The position numbers and the translations under genes were made by a program. Shown in pieces: positions 9,636 to 18,751 of a stretch of 64,000 bases of DNA. How positions within the stretch are numbered: position 1 is the stretch's first letter; each line of letters opens with the position of its first letter. Source of the stretch: JADJLQ01 sp038251405 (lineage in GTDB: Bacteria; Bacteroidota; Bacteroidia; Chitinophagales; Saprospiraceae); the NCBI GenBank assembly GCA_038251405.1, contig JBBSBH010000013.1, positions 1 through 64,000 of the forward strand, written 5' to 3'. A model generated the notes under the pieces. That model was not told where the DNA came from. It made no database searches and worked only from the letters and a program-made list of their open reading frames with translations.

Positions 9636-10724
9636 ATGAATAATTTTAAAATTACCTATTTACTGCTATCGCTTTTAATCATTTCCGGATTGAATGCACA
9701 AACAAACGATTACAAAATCATAGCCTATTACACTGGTAATGGCGAAGTCATCAAACAATTTCCTGTAAACAAACTCAGTCATATCATTTATAGTTTTCTT
9801 AAAATTCAGAATGATACCCTGACTTTTAAAAATGCAGATCAGGAAAAAACACTTCTACAACTGGTAGAATTAAAAAAAACAAATCCCCATTTGAAGATTA
9901 TGGTTTCTATTGGTGGCTGGGGCGGATGTGCCCCCTGTTCAGACCTATTTGCATCGACTGACCACAGAGCCAGGTTTGCCAAAACTACCATGGAATTCTT
10001 TCAAAAATTTAATGTAGATGGAATAGATCTGGACTGGGAATACCCTACTATAGAAGGGTATCCGGGGCATAAATTTTCGCCCGAGGATAAAAACAATTTT
10101 ACTGAATTAGTAAAGGCATTACGTAAAGAAATTGGATCAGATCATGTGCTGAGCTTTGCCGCTGGTGGCTTTAACAAATTCCTGGAAGAATCTGTTGACT
10201 GGAATGCAATAATGCCTTACCTGGATTTTGTAAACCTCATGACCTACGACCTTACCAGTGGAGCAAGTAAAGTAACTGGGCACCATACCCCTTTACACAA
10301 CAATAAGGTTCAAAAACAATCTGCCAGTAACTGTATCAACTGGCTAATAAAACACGAAGTACCAGCAGACAAATTGATAATGGGCGCTGCCTTTTATGCG
10401 CGTGTATGGGAAAATGTTTCCAATGTAAACCATGGATTGTATCAGCCTGGAAAATTTAAACAGGGAGTACCCTGGAAAAACCATCAAACCTATTTCAGCG
10501 AGTCAGAGGGTTTTCATCATTATTTTGATAAGAAATCTAAAGCGCCTTATGCATATAGTGCCAGCAAGCAATTATTTGGCACATTCGATGATTCTAAGTC
10601 TATCCAGGAAAAATCCAAGTTCATTAGAAAGAAGCATATGGGCGGTATCATGTTTTGGGAACTCAGCCAGGATAAAGCATCTGGTGGCCTTATAGATGTA
10701 ATGTATCAGGAACTAAGTAAATAA
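9636..10724 (+). CDS. Glycoside hydrolase family 18 chitinase
   Basis: Secreted chitinase-type enzyme of 362 residues with a signal peptide ending LNAQ. The TIM-barrel signatures are SIGGWGG (residues 91-97) and the catalytic DxxDxDxE motif, with Asp128, Asp131, Asp133 and acid Glu135 (DGIDLDWEYP). Later motifs NLMTYDLT, GAAFYARVW and GGIMFWELSQD match GH18. The enzyme would cleave chitin or chitooligosaccharides by substrate-assisted catalysis. No chitin-binding module and no type IX C-terminal sorting domain are seen, so it may be periplasmic or released by another route. Confidence 0.93.
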   Translation: MNNFKITYLLLSLLIISGLNAQTNDYKIIAYYTGNGEVIKQFPVNKLSHIIYSFLKIQNDTLTFKNADQEKTLLQLVELKKTNPHLKIMVSIGGWGGCAPCSDLFASTDHRARFAKTTMEFFQKFNVDGIDLDWEYPTIEGYPGHKFSPEDKNNFTELVKALRKEIGSDHVLSFAAGGFNKFLEESVDWNAIMPYLDFVNLMTYDLTSGASKVTGHHTPLHNNKVQKQSASNCINWLIKHEVPADKLIMGAAFYARVWENVSNVNHGLYQPGKFKQGVPWKNHQTYFSESEGFHHYFDKKSKAPYAYSASKQLFGTFDDSKSIQEKSKFIRKKHMGGIMFWELSQDKASGGLIDVMYQELSK

Positions 10725-10750
10725 ATCTGCTCTGGAAAAGTGTCACAGAC

Positions 10751-10780
10751 AAAAAAAGGCCACTCCAAAAAAGAATGGCC
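10751..10780 (-). terminator. Rho-independent terminator of the THX gene
   Basis: Read on the minus strand, GGCCATTC and GAGTGGCC form an 8-bp stem with one mismatch around a T-rich loop, followed by seven T residues (10757 down to 10751). It is 31 bases past the THX stop codon. Confidence 0.75.
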
Positions 10781-10810
10781 TCATAACCATGAAAAGCTAT
10801 AATTTAAAAA

Positions 10811-10975
10811 TTAAGCTTTTTTCTTTTTTTCAGCTTTAGGAGCCTCGGCAGCCTTAGGTGCTTTAGCTACGGGAGCAGGAGCAGCAGCTTTGACAGCTAC
10901 TTTGTGTGGTCGACTCTTTCCATAAGACCCGATCGTGATTTTGCCCTTTCTTGTTCGTTTGTCGCCTCTTCCCAT
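10811..10975 (-). CDS. 30S ribosomal protein THX with Ala/Pro/Lys-rich C-terminal tail
   Basis: A 54-residue basic protein starting MGRGDKRTRKGKITIGSYGK, then SRPHK. This matches the conserved core of bacterial THX, a small protein of the 30S head. The tail from about residue 26 is an Ala/Pro/Lys-rich extension (AAAPAPVAKAPK) ending in KKKKA, longer than the roughly 25-30-residue minimal THX. It has its own terminator on the minus strand. A TACTTTTG element 34 bases upstream of the start matches the Bacteroidota -7 box. Confidence comes from the near-exact N-terminal motif. Confidence 0.9.
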   Translation of the reverse strand: MGRGDKRTRKGKITIGSYGKSRPHKVAVKAAAPAPVAKAPKAAEAPKAEKKKKA

Positions 10976-11008
10976 AAAATATTAAATTAATAAATTTGAT
11001 TGAAGCTG

Positions 11009-11016
11009 CAAAAGTA
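11009..11016 (-). promoter_or_regulatory. Candidate Bacteroidota -7 box for the THX gene
   Basis: TACTTTTG on the minus strand fits TAnnTTTG. No clear TTG/TTTG lies 17-23 bases further upstream, so support is partial. Confidence 0.35.
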
Positions 11017-11098
11017 CGAAATCTGAGGAATAATTCTGAGGAGATTAAAGCGTGGGGAAGTACGACAAAGCATTAAAGGAGCTGCTTTGCTAAAGCGA

Positions 11099-12382
11099 TT
11101 AATTCCCGCTCAATGAATTCGCCGAGTAAAATGCAATCAATTGATCATATCTGGAACCGAATGGGTGGTAATAGACCATGATCTGGTAATCATTTTCCGT
11201 TTCATACCAATCTCCATCAATTGGGCTTGAAGTGAAGTGGCCTTGTCTGTCCATTACCACATATGTATAATTGTAATAGCCCTGCTTTACAAAAGCAGAT
11301 CCCAAATAAGCCAGGGATCCAGCATCATATTTCATTAGATTCTCTTCCTTGCATTCCCAATCACTAAATCCTCCAATCACATAGACCTTGTTTTCGGTAA
11401 ATTCCGGCGAATTAAGAGTAAAATCTACCCAGGTATATTCAGAAGATAAATCACCCTGGGGCTTATCAGCATTATCAATGATATAATTTCCGTTAGCATC
11501 TTTTTCGTTTAAAAATTTAAATTCGTCTCTGATTTTGTCATTATTTAAAGTAACAATGGTCTCATCTCTATTTTCAGTGATCTTTTTGACAAATCTTGAT
11601 CTAAATCTCAATGATCGGGTATCAAAATATCTAAATTCCTTTCCAGCAGGAAACGTGATCTTATCTATATAATCGAATACCAGGTAATCCGTTTTGTCCC
11701 TGTTCTGTACAATATTTTCTAACAAAGTGCCCCATCGGGCATTTTGCATCACACTCAAGCTAATCTCTTGTCGGGAATTGTATATGGGAAAGCCTTTTAT
11801 ATTTACCTCGATATCCAATTCCTGGTTGGTGCGGTATTTTAAACCATCCGTAGGCCTCACAAAAATGGGATGCACTTTCACTTTATTTTCCACTACCATA
11901 AACCGCCTGGTAAAAATATATTCACGCTCATCTTTTCTAATATCTTCATAGACATGGATCAGATAGTTGCCCGATATTTTCAACTTGATTTCATTATTGG
12001 GAAAATTAAGCTTGTAAAAGGTGTAATCAATATTCCGATTGGTAGAATATGCAAAATCCTTTATTTGTGAACGATTGAATCCCTGCACATAATCTATCTC
12101 TTCCAGGGCGTCTTTTTGCCAATTTTTATCCAGATGAAATACTTCGTAACGGTACCTGCGGTTACCACTTCTCAAATCATCAAACTGCAAGGTGAGAGAT
12201 CCATCGGAGACTAAATCTATTACAGGCATTGAAAGTGGAAGCCCTGACTGAAAGAACTTTACTGAGGCAATGTCTTTATTATAAATAGTATCGTAATTAA
12301 CCAGTGAAAACATGCCAAAGACCCATTGACTATTTAGGCAAACAAAGACAAGGAAAATTATTTTTTTAATAGAAACATTCAT
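11099..12382 (-). CDS. Type IX secretion system plug protein (DUF5103 family)
   Basis: A homologue of the Bacteroidota 'plug' protein that associates with the SprA translocon of the type IX secretion system in the outer membrane. Motifs include YEVFHLDKNWQ, DYTFYKLNFPN, GNYLIHVYED, FVRPTDGLKYRTNQEL and, near the C-terminus, VIGGFSDW and YNYTYVV. The frame is open to 12421. The ATG at 12382 is preferred because it directly precedes a standard signal peptide (MNVSIKKIIFLVFV... to VFG), giving 427 residues. No other T9SS component is visible in the window, and no neighbouring secreted enzyme shows an obvious type IX sorting tail. Confidence 0.85.
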   Translation of the reverse strand: MNVSIKKIIFLVFVCLNSQWVFGMFSLVNYDTIYNKDIASVKFFQSGLPLSMPVIDLVSDGSLTLQFDDLRSGNRRYRYEVFHLDKNWQKDALEEIDYVQGFNRSQIKDFAYSTNRNIDYTFYKLNFPNNEIKLKISGNYLIHVYEDIRKDEREYIFTRRFMVVENKVKVHPIFVRPTDGLKYRTNQELDIEVNIKGFPIYNSRQEISLSVMQNARWGTLLENIVQNRDKTDYLVFDYIDKITFPAGKEFRYFDTRSLRFRSRFVKKITENRDETIVTLNNDKIRDEFKFLNEKDANGNYIIDNADKPQGDLSSEYTWVDFTLNSPEFTENKVYVIGGFSDWECKEENLMKYDAGSLAYLGSAFVKQGYYNYTYVVMDRQGHFTSSPIDGDWYETENDYQIMVYYHPFGSRYDQLIAFYSANSLSGN

Positions 12383-12421
12383 TGAGCTAACAAATATTAA
12401 CATAAATCTCATTAACTCCAA

Positions 12422-12966
12422 ACCAGACGAAAATTTATTGGGAAATGTTACGGGTTTGGGGAATTTAGAATCTCCTTTTATCGCGTAACATTTAATTTAC
12501 CAATCCGACTCTGGTAAGTCTTAATTAACTTTTCATCTTCTAGGTTAGTCTTATATAAATCCAAATTAACCTTGGTCGTTTTTTATATACTTACCCAATT
12601 AGCTGAAATCAATGATATCGTTCTTCAGGGGAGTCAGTCAATTCCATTTCAGAATGGCCATCGGGTACAAGTTTTATATTTTGAAATGGATACTTCTTAT
12701 TCTAAAAAATGAATAAGTCGGCTAATAAATATTTGTTTAAAAGCATATAAATATCCCAAAAGTCTTTTGCTGTGAACAAGCAGCAGGGCTGCATGCTCTT
12801 TGTAACCCAAAGACCGAGCTAAGTTAGAGGTGCAGAGCACCGTAATATTGTCTTCATCTTCAGCTCATAAAATACTTCTCCTATTGCGGTGCTCTGCACC
12901 TTGATACCAGACCGAGCTTTTCCAGAACTCTTATTAATTCTAGATTTGTCAAAACCGGAGTTGGTA
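12422..12966. other. 545-base intergenic region
   Basis: No convincing gene. The part 12422-12800 is AT-rich with a weak 9-bp inverted repeat (12643-12651 with 12682-12690). The part 12811-12918 holds the palindromic repeat element described separately. An open frame crossing 12819-13031 on the minus strand runs through the repeat and the phosphorylase 3' end in another frame and is not considered real. Confidence 0.6.
12811..12918. repeat. REP/BIME-like palindromic element flanked by 10-bp direct repeats
   Basis: AGGTGCAGAGCACCG (12828-12842) and its exact reverse complement CGGTGCTCTGCACCT (12887-12901) form a 15-bp inverted repeat. After one mismatch it extends by a further AATA/TATT. Each arm is itself a small hairpin (GGTGC-AGA-GCACC and GGTGC-TCT-GCACC). 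The unit lies between two copies of AGACCGAGCT (12811-12820 and 12909-12918). This resembles a doublet of REP-type elements or a tiny non-autonomous mobile element. No transposase (RAYT/TnpA_REP) is in the window. Confidence 0.65.
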
Positions 12967-14658
12967 CTAGACATACATGATCTTGTAATATTCGTTGGCC
13001 ATGCGTTTACTATCGAACTGGTAACGTACATCTTTCATTCCCTGCTGCACCATTTCTCGCCATTTTCTGGGCTCGTTGTAAAAAGTAGGGAGTACTTTTT
13101 TCTCTAAAATTTCAAATAATTGATTCATGTCATAATTGTCCTGTTCAGTGACTTTCATATGGCTATAATCAGCTGGGGGCACTATAAAACTATTGACACC
13201 ATCTTTAGCAAACTCACAGATCCAACCATCAAATGTGCTAAAGTTAATGGCGCCGGACATGGCAGCAGTCATCCCACTGGTACCACTGGCTTCGCGAGGC
13301 ACTCTCGGAGTATTCAGCCATACATCGGCGCATTGTTTAAGTCGCTTACTTAGATTGAGTTCGTAGCTGGTAAGTACGGCAAGGTTTTTATATTTTTTAC
13401 TGAGTTGTACCAGATTGTTAAAAGTACCAATGGCAGCATAATCCATAGGGTAAGGCTTACCCGCCCAAATTATTTGGATGGGAAATTTCTTATTTGTCAA
13501 TAGCGCCTCAAGTCTGGCCATGTCCCAGGTAAGGATATCCGGTCTTTTATAGCCCGCAAAACGCCTTGCCCACACAATGGTACAGATATCTGCATCATAT
13601 ATTTTGCCACATTGGTCACTCACATTTTCAAAACTTCGCTTTTGCAGATAGCGTTTTCTTTCATCAAATGCTCCCTCATCTTCTTCTTCCATACCTGCAT
13701 ACAATTTTTTGTCTGCCCAGTAATTATAGTTTTGAGCATTGGTAATGGAAGTAATCTCACAAATATTATCGTATTGAGACCACATTTTCCGGCTCACCTC
13801 ACCATGCAATTTACTCACCCCATTGGCTCTTTTGGCAAATCGCAATGCCGCCAGTGAATGATTAAACAGATCATCATTCATTCCCGTGAGTTCACGCACT
13901 TTATCTAGCGGTAGCCCATCGAAATAGCCCATTTGTTCACAAAGGAAAATATCATGTTTCTCATTTCCTGCTTCTTCAGGTGTATGCGTAGTAAAGACTA
14001 ATTTTTCTTTAACTGCTTTCTTTGAGCCCAGTTTATTGTACAAATAAAATATGGAACTGGCTGCATGGGCTTCGTTTAAATGATAAAAATCCGGATTGTA
14101 ATTGATTTCATCCAAAAGTTTAGCACCCCCTATTCCTAATAATATAAACTGTGCAATTTTGGTAGCCTGGTTAGCATCATACAGCCTGTGACAAATAGTT
14201 TGTGATACATAGTCATTTTCTGGCAGATCAGTTGTCAAAAAGAATACGGGTGCTGTCTTGAAAGTATATGGTGACAGATACAATGCTTTTACCCAAACAG
14301 GGGAATTATGTATTGAAATCTGAAACTTGATACCGGTTTCCTCCAGGAAATAATAATTCTTTTCATACCAGTTAGCCTGCATACTCTGATCCTGATTCCT
14401 GGCCTGGTCGTAATAACCATACTTCCATAGAATTCCGATTCCTATTAAATTTTGCTTTAACTCATAGGCACTCCGCATATGTGAGCCGGCCAGGAAGCCG
14501 AGACCACCACTATAAGTCTTTAAGGCCTGATTGATAGCAAATTCCATGGAGAAATAAGCCACTTTTTTGGTATATTTTTCATCCGGGGTATACGGAAGTA
14601 CGTAATTATTAAAAGCCATTAGTAAGGTCTGTATTTGGTCGGGCGCAAATATAGGCAA
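12967..14658 (-). CDS. Alpha-glucan phosphorylase homologue (GT35) lacking the PLP lysine
   Basis: A 563-residue member of the alpha-glucan phosphorylase family without the N-terminal DUF3417 extension. Family blocks are present: YFSMEFAIN and GGLGFLAG near the N-terminus, HLNEAHAA, THTPEEAGNE, WARRFAGYKRP and EASGTSGM. However, the residue that aligns with the pyridoxal-phosphate lysine (K in GNMKF of classical enzymes) is Thr464 here (SGMTAAMSG). Classical activity (glucan plus phosphate giving glucose-1-phosphate) is therefore doubtful, and it may be a divergent subfamily. Start ATG at 14658. No other glycogen gene is adjacent. Confidence 0.8.
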   Translation of the reverse strand: MPIFAPDQIQTLLMAFNNYVLPYTPDEKYTKKVAYFSMEFAINQALKTYSGGLGFLAGSHMRSAYELKQNLIGIGILWKYGYYDQARNQDQSMQANWYEKNYYFLEETGIKFQISIHNSPVWVKALYLSPYTFKTAPVFFLTTDLPENDYVSQTICHRLYDANQATKIAQFILLGIGGAKLLDEINYNPDFYHLNEAHAASSIFYLYNKLGSKKAVKEKLVFTTHTPEEAGNEKHDIFLCEQMGYFDGLPLDKVRELTGMNDDLFNHSLAALRFAKRANGVSKLHGEVSRKMWSQYDNICEITSITNAQNYNYWADKKLYAGMEEEDEGAFDERKRYLQKRSFENVSDQCGKIYDADICTIVWARRFAGYKRPDILTWDMARLEALLTNKKFPIQIIWAGKPYPMDYAAIGTFNNLVQLSKKYKNLAVLTSYELNLSKRLKQCADVWLNTPRVPREASGTSGMTAAMSGAINFSTFDGWICEFAKDGVNSFIVPPADYSHMKVTEQDNYDMNQLFEILEKKVLPTFYNEPRKWREMVQQGMKDVRYQFDSKRMANEYYKIMYV

Positions 14659-14819
14659 ACTGGATTGAGGTATATCTTTCTCCCATTTCCTTAAGCGATC
14701 AAAAATATGAATTTGAAAATAACAAAATGAGCTAATTTTATTAAACAGGTTTATAACACATCTATTTGCGAATAAACCCCTATTTTTCGGCCTCTTTTAA
14801 CATAAATCTTCTACATCTG

Positions 14820-15890
14820 ATGATCAAACACATTCTTATAGTTCCCGGAGATGGCATTGGCCAGGAAGTTACTACCGGTGGTAAAAAAGTCCTGGACAAA
14901 ATCGCCTCTAAATATGGTCATACCTTCACCTATGATACTGCTCTGATGGGGCATGCTGCCATTGAAGTTACCGGTAACCCCTTACCTGATGAAACTTTAG
15001 CTAAAATGCGCAACTCAGATGCTGTATTGTTTGGAGCGGTAGGCCACCCTAAGTATGATAATGACCCTACAGCCAAAGTACGACCAGAGCAGGGACTTTT
15101 GAAAATGAGAAAAGAGCTCGGTTTGTATGCAAACCTTAGGCCTATAAAATTATTCGACGATTTACTCAGCTCTTCCAGTATAAAGCCTGAAATTCTCAAA
15201 GGTGCTGATATTTTGTTTTTTAGGGAACTGACAGGAGATATCTATTTCGGCGATAAAGGTCGTAAAGACAATGGCGATACAGCATTTGATGTGGCCCAAT
15301 ACAGTCGCTATGAAGTTGAAAGAATAGCTCGAAAAGCTTTTGATGCTGCCATGATTCGCAAGAAAAAACTTTGCTCGGTGGACAAAGCCAATGTGCTGGA
15401 AACAAGCAGATTATGGAGAGAAGTCGTGCAAAAAGTAGCTTTAGAATACCCAGAAGTTCAATTAGAGCATCAGTTTGTAGATGCCATGGCTATGTTATTA
15501 ATTAAAGATCCCCGCCGATACGATGTAGTTGTCACTGCCAATCTATTTGGTGACATCCTCACCGACGAAGCCTCTCAAATTGCCGGATCTATGGGCATGC
15601 TGGCTTCTGCGTCCATAGGCGATGGCCCTGGGGTATATGAACCCATTCATGGTTCTGCCCATGATATTACAGGAAAAGGAGTCGCCAATCCGCTGGCCTC
15701 CATCCTCTCTGCTGCCTTAATGCTCGAAATCTCATTTGCTATGAAAGAAGAAAGTGATGATGTAGTAAGCGCAGTAGACAAAGTATTGAAAGAAGGATGG
15801 CGCACCCGGGACATTGCTGATTCAAATACACCTGTTGACAAAATATTAGGCACTGATGCCATGAGTGCCAAGGTAATTGGGAAATTATAA
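14820..15890 (+). CDS. leuB: 3-isopropylmalate dehydrogenase
   Basis: Leucine biosynthesis enzyme that oxidatively decarboxylates 3-isopropylmalate with NAD+. The N-terminal LIVPGDGIGQEV, DAVLFGAVGHPKYD, the substrate-binding LGLYANLRPIK, FRELTGDIYFG, and the C-terminal DGPGVYEPIHGSAHDITGKG all fit LeuB rather than isocitrate or tartrate dehydrogenases. The frame is open from 14766, but the ATG at 14820 puts the usual short leader (MIKHIL) before the first strand and gives 356 residues, the normal length. No leuA, leuC or leuD is adjacent. It is the first gene of a plus-strand run with mutL and pssA. Confidence 0.93.
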   Translation: MIKHILIVPGDGIGQEVTTGGKKVLDKIASKYGHTFTYDTALMGHAAIEVTGNPLPDETLAKMRNSDAVLFGAVGHPKYDNDPTAKVRPEQGLLKMRKELGLYANLRPIKLFDDLLSSSSIKPEILKGADILFFRELTGDIYFGDKGRKDNGDTAFDVAQYSRYEVERIARKAFDAAMIRKKKLCSVDKANVLETSRLWREVVQKVALEYPEVQLEHQFVDAMAMLLIKDPRRYDVVVTANLFGDILTDEASQIAGSMGMLASASIGDGPGVYEPIHGSAHDITGKGVANPLASILSAALMLEISFAMKEESDDVVSAVDKVLKEGWRTRDIADSNTPVDKILGTDAMSAKVIGKL

Positions 15891-15978
15891 ATATTGGACT
15901 TTAAAATTGGAATGATGAATGAATCTTCCGATATTACTGATATTTGAGACTAAAATTTTCTGATTCCCCCCTTCCAGC

Positions 15979-17817
15979 ATGGATATAATAAAACTATTAC
16001 CAGATTCATTAGCCAATCAAATAGCAGCTGGTGAAGTAATCCAGCGACCTGCATCGGTAGTAAAGGAACTCTTGGAAAACGCAATTGATGCAGGTGCAAC
16101 GCGAATACAGTTACTAATAAAAGATGCAGGTAAAACCCTTATACAAGTAATTGATAATGGGGCAGGCATGTCTGAGACCGATGCGCGCATGTCGTTTGAA
16201 AGACATGCTACTTCTAAGATAAAATTTTCAGAAGACCTGGAGCATATTCGCACTATGGGGTTTCGCGGCGAGGCGTTGGCGTCGATAGCAGCTATAGCTC
16301 AATTGGAACTAAAAACTAAACCCCATGATCAGGACCTTGGAACCAGAATATTAATCTCCGGATCAAAACTAGAGAAACAAGAACCCATCCAATATCCCGG
16401 GGGAACGAGCTTTTCTGTATCCAATTTATTTTTCAATACACCCGCCCGTAGAAAATTTTTAAAATCCGACCCGGTAGAGTTGAAAAATATCCTCGAAGAA
16501 TTTGAACACATAGCCCTGGCCTATCCTGAGGTAGAGATGACTTGCCACAATGGAGATACAGAAATCTATATACTATCCAAAGGAAATCTCAAACAACGCA
16601 TCATGGCAGTGTTTGGTAAATCGATGAATGAGAAAATAGTTGCTATAGAAGAACATACTGATCTCGTTAATATGGGAGGATTTATAGGAAAAATAGAAGC
16701 TTGCAAAAAAAAACGCGGTGAGCAATACCTTTTTGTAAATAGAAGATATATCAAAAGCAACTACCTCCATCATGCCATCAAAGCTGCCTATGAGTCGCTG
16801 ATAGGCGAAGAAGATCATCCATTTTATGTATTGTTTTTAGACCTGGATCCTACCAGAATAGATGTAAATGTGCATCCCAGTAAGCATGAAATAAAGTTTT
16901 TAGATGAAAGAATCATATACCAATATCTGCGCGTGGCTACCAGGCATGCACTAGGTCAGTATGTCCCTTTGTCATTAGATTTTGAAAGCGGTGACAAAGG
17001 GATAAGTAATCAAATCACCTCTTCTATCTATAATCCCGAAGCCCGAAAAAATTATGGAACTCAGTTTGGTCAACCTACCGCAGAAAAAACCTCTATTCCT
17101 AACCAAGACTGGCGAAAGCTATATGAAATATTAAAAGCTCCTGATGAATCTAAAGGTGATTCTATTGCTGCCATTTTGATTAATAGCCAAATCAATAACG
17201 AAGATCAGTTAGTGCCTTCTACATTAAATGCCAGTGATAGTGAAAGACAGTATGCATCCAAAGATCCTTATCAAATCCATCTCTCGTATATCATCAGTCC
17301 GGTAGCGTCAGGTTTAATGATCGTCGATCAGGAAACTGCTCACCGGCGAATCCTGTACGAGAAATCATTAAAGCAAATGACTGGCCAGGCAGCCCCCAGC
17401 CAGCGATCCCTTTTCCCTACCACCATTCAAATGTCAGGCTCAGACCAGATTATTTTAAATCATTTGATACCCGATCTAAAGCAATTGGGTTTTGATCTGG
17501 AGCCTTTTGGTACTAATAATTTTATCATTCATGGTAGTCCGGCCGATTGGTCAGCGTCTATCTCTATCCATCATTTTATAGAGGAATTGGTAAAAGAATA
17601 TGCACATGATGAAAGCAAAAAATCGGATTATAAAACCTACCTCGCCTATCAAATCTCTAAATCTCAAGGCCTCAAACAAGGGCAATCGCTTACTGTAGAA
17701 GAAATGAAATTCATCATCGATCAACTATTTGCTTGCGAAGAGCCTGCTTTCGGACCTTCCGGAGGCAGATGTTACACCATCATTGAACTCCAGGAAATAG
17801 AGAAGCGAATGAGATAA
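15979..17817 (+). CDS. mutL: DNA mismatch repair protein MutL
   Basis: Mismatch repair ATPase that couples MutS to strand incision, 612 residues. The GHKL ATPase motifs are ELLENAIDAGAT (Glu30, Asn34), DNGAGM (59-64) and GFRGEAL (94-100). The transducer region is at about 220-330 (VNRRYIKS, DVNVHPSKHEI). The C-terminal dimerisation domain begins near 425. The endonuclease motif DQHA(x)2E(x)4E is degraded to DQETAHRRILYE (residues 450-461), keeping Asp450 and Glu461 but not His or the middle Glu. The usual CPHGRP motif near the end is replaced by FGPSGGRCY. Nicking activity is therefore uncertain. Confidence 0.95.
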   Translation: MDIIKLLPDSLANQIAAGEVIQRPASVVKELLENAIDAGATRIQLLIKDAGKTLIQVIDNGAGMSETDARMSFERHATSKIKFSEDLEHIRTMGFRGEALASIAAIAQLELKTKPHDQDLGTRILISGSKLEKQEPIQYPGGTSFSVSNLFFNTPARRKFLKSDPVELKNILEEFEHIALAYPEVEMTCHNGDTEIYILSKGNLKQRIMAVFGKSMNEKIVAIEEHTDLVNMGGFIGKIEACKKKRGEQYLFVNRRYIKSNYLHHAIKAAYESLIGEEDHPFYVLFLDLDPTRIDVNVHPSKHEIKFLDERIIYQYLRVATRHALGQYVPLSLDFESGDKGISNQITSSIYNPEARKNYGTQFGQPTAEKTSIPNQDWRKLYEILKAPDESKGDSIAAILINSQINNEDQLVPSTLNASDSERQYASKDPYQIHLSYIISPVASGLMIVDQETAHRRILYEKSLKQMTGQAAPSQRSLFPTTIQMSGSDQIILNHLIPDLKQLGFDLEPFGTNNFIIHGSPADWSASISIHHFIEELVKEYAHDESKKSDYKTYLAYQISKSQGLKQGQSLTVEEMKFIIDQLFACEEPAFGPSGGRCYTIIELQEIEKRMR

Positions 17818-17889
17818 AGATTTTTATTGCAGAAGTCTTATCCATTATATAAATTATAGATTCCGTATTTTACCCATCCATTTTCATCC

Positions 17890-18621
17890 ATGATAAAAAA
17901 TCATATACCCAATATTCTTACGCTTTTCAATCTCCTGATGGGATGTTGTGCATTATATTTTATTTTTATCCAGGAATTTAATGTAGTTTTTTGGCTGGTA
18001 GCATTGGCAGCTATTGCAGATGTATTGGATGGCCTGGTAGCCCGATGGCTCAAGGTAGATGGTGGCCTGGGAAAGCAACTGGATTCATTAGCTGATGTGG
18101 TCACCTTCGGAGTAGTACCGGGGGCCATTTTATTTCAGCTCATTAGGTATGCCCACGAAGCCGAGTATGGCATGAATGGCAGTAGGCTCAGTATTTACCT
18201 GGCTTTTATGGGTTTTATTTTCACTTTGGGAGCAGCGCTAAGACTTGCCAGGTTTAATATCGATGAAAGACAAACTACTGAATTCATTGGCTTAGCCACT
18301 CCTGGTGCTACGGTGTCTGTATTGGGTCTCATGCTGATTCATAATCAGGGCGAAGGCTGGTGGAATAGTTTTTTTATCAGCGAATATGTATTGATTGGTC
18401 TGGCTATTCTCTTATTCCTATTGATGAATTCCCCCATCAGAATGTTCAGTCTAAAATCAGTAAAATCCGGCTGGAAAGGAAATGAGCTGCCTATCGTTTT
18501 TATGGCTTTGGCTATTCCTCTGGCAATTATTTTTAAAGGCCCGGCATTGCTGACACTGCCTGTTGTTTATACTTTGATTTCTTTCTTTTTTTATAGTAGT
18601 AATTCGATCTTAACAAGATAG
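17890..18621 (+). CDS. pssA: CDP-diacylglycerol--serine O-phosphatidyltransferase
   Basis: Integral membrane enzyme making phosphatidylserine from CDP-diacylglycerol and serine, the precursor of phosphatidylethanolamine. The complete CDP-alcohol phosphotransferase motif is present: Asp44-x2-Asp47-Gly48-x2-Ala51-Arg52-x8-Gly61-x3-Asp65-x3-Asp69. The 243 residues include about six to eight hydrophobic helices, and the starting MIKNHIPNILTLFNLLMG is typical of bacterial PssA. It follows mutL by 72 nt on the same strand. Confidence 0.93.
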   Translation: MIKNHIPNILTLFNLLMGCCALYFIFIQEFNVVFWLVALAAIADVLDGLVARWLKVDGGLGKQLDSLADVVTFGVVPGAILFQLIRYAHEAEYGMNGSRLSIYLAFMGFIFTLGAALRLARFNIDERQTTEFIGLATPGATVSVLGLMLIHNQGEGWWNSFFISEYVLIGLAILLFLLMNSPIRMFSLKSVKSGWKGNELPIVFMALAIPLAIIFKGPALLTLPVVYTLISFFFYSSNSILTR

Positions 18622-18751
18622 TTGACCTGGTAATTGAATTTGCAGAAATTGCATTTGCCCAAATGAAGTAGAAATCGAAGTTTTTGTGATGAAAGTGCAA
18701 AATCCAATACATTATGATGAAGAATGTAATAGTACAATAAAAGAATAAACT

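Noticed and set aside
12819..13031. Minus-strand open frame across the palindromic repeat
   Set aside because: It crosses the phosphorylase 3' end in another frame and consists partly of the inverted repeat; no family resemblance.
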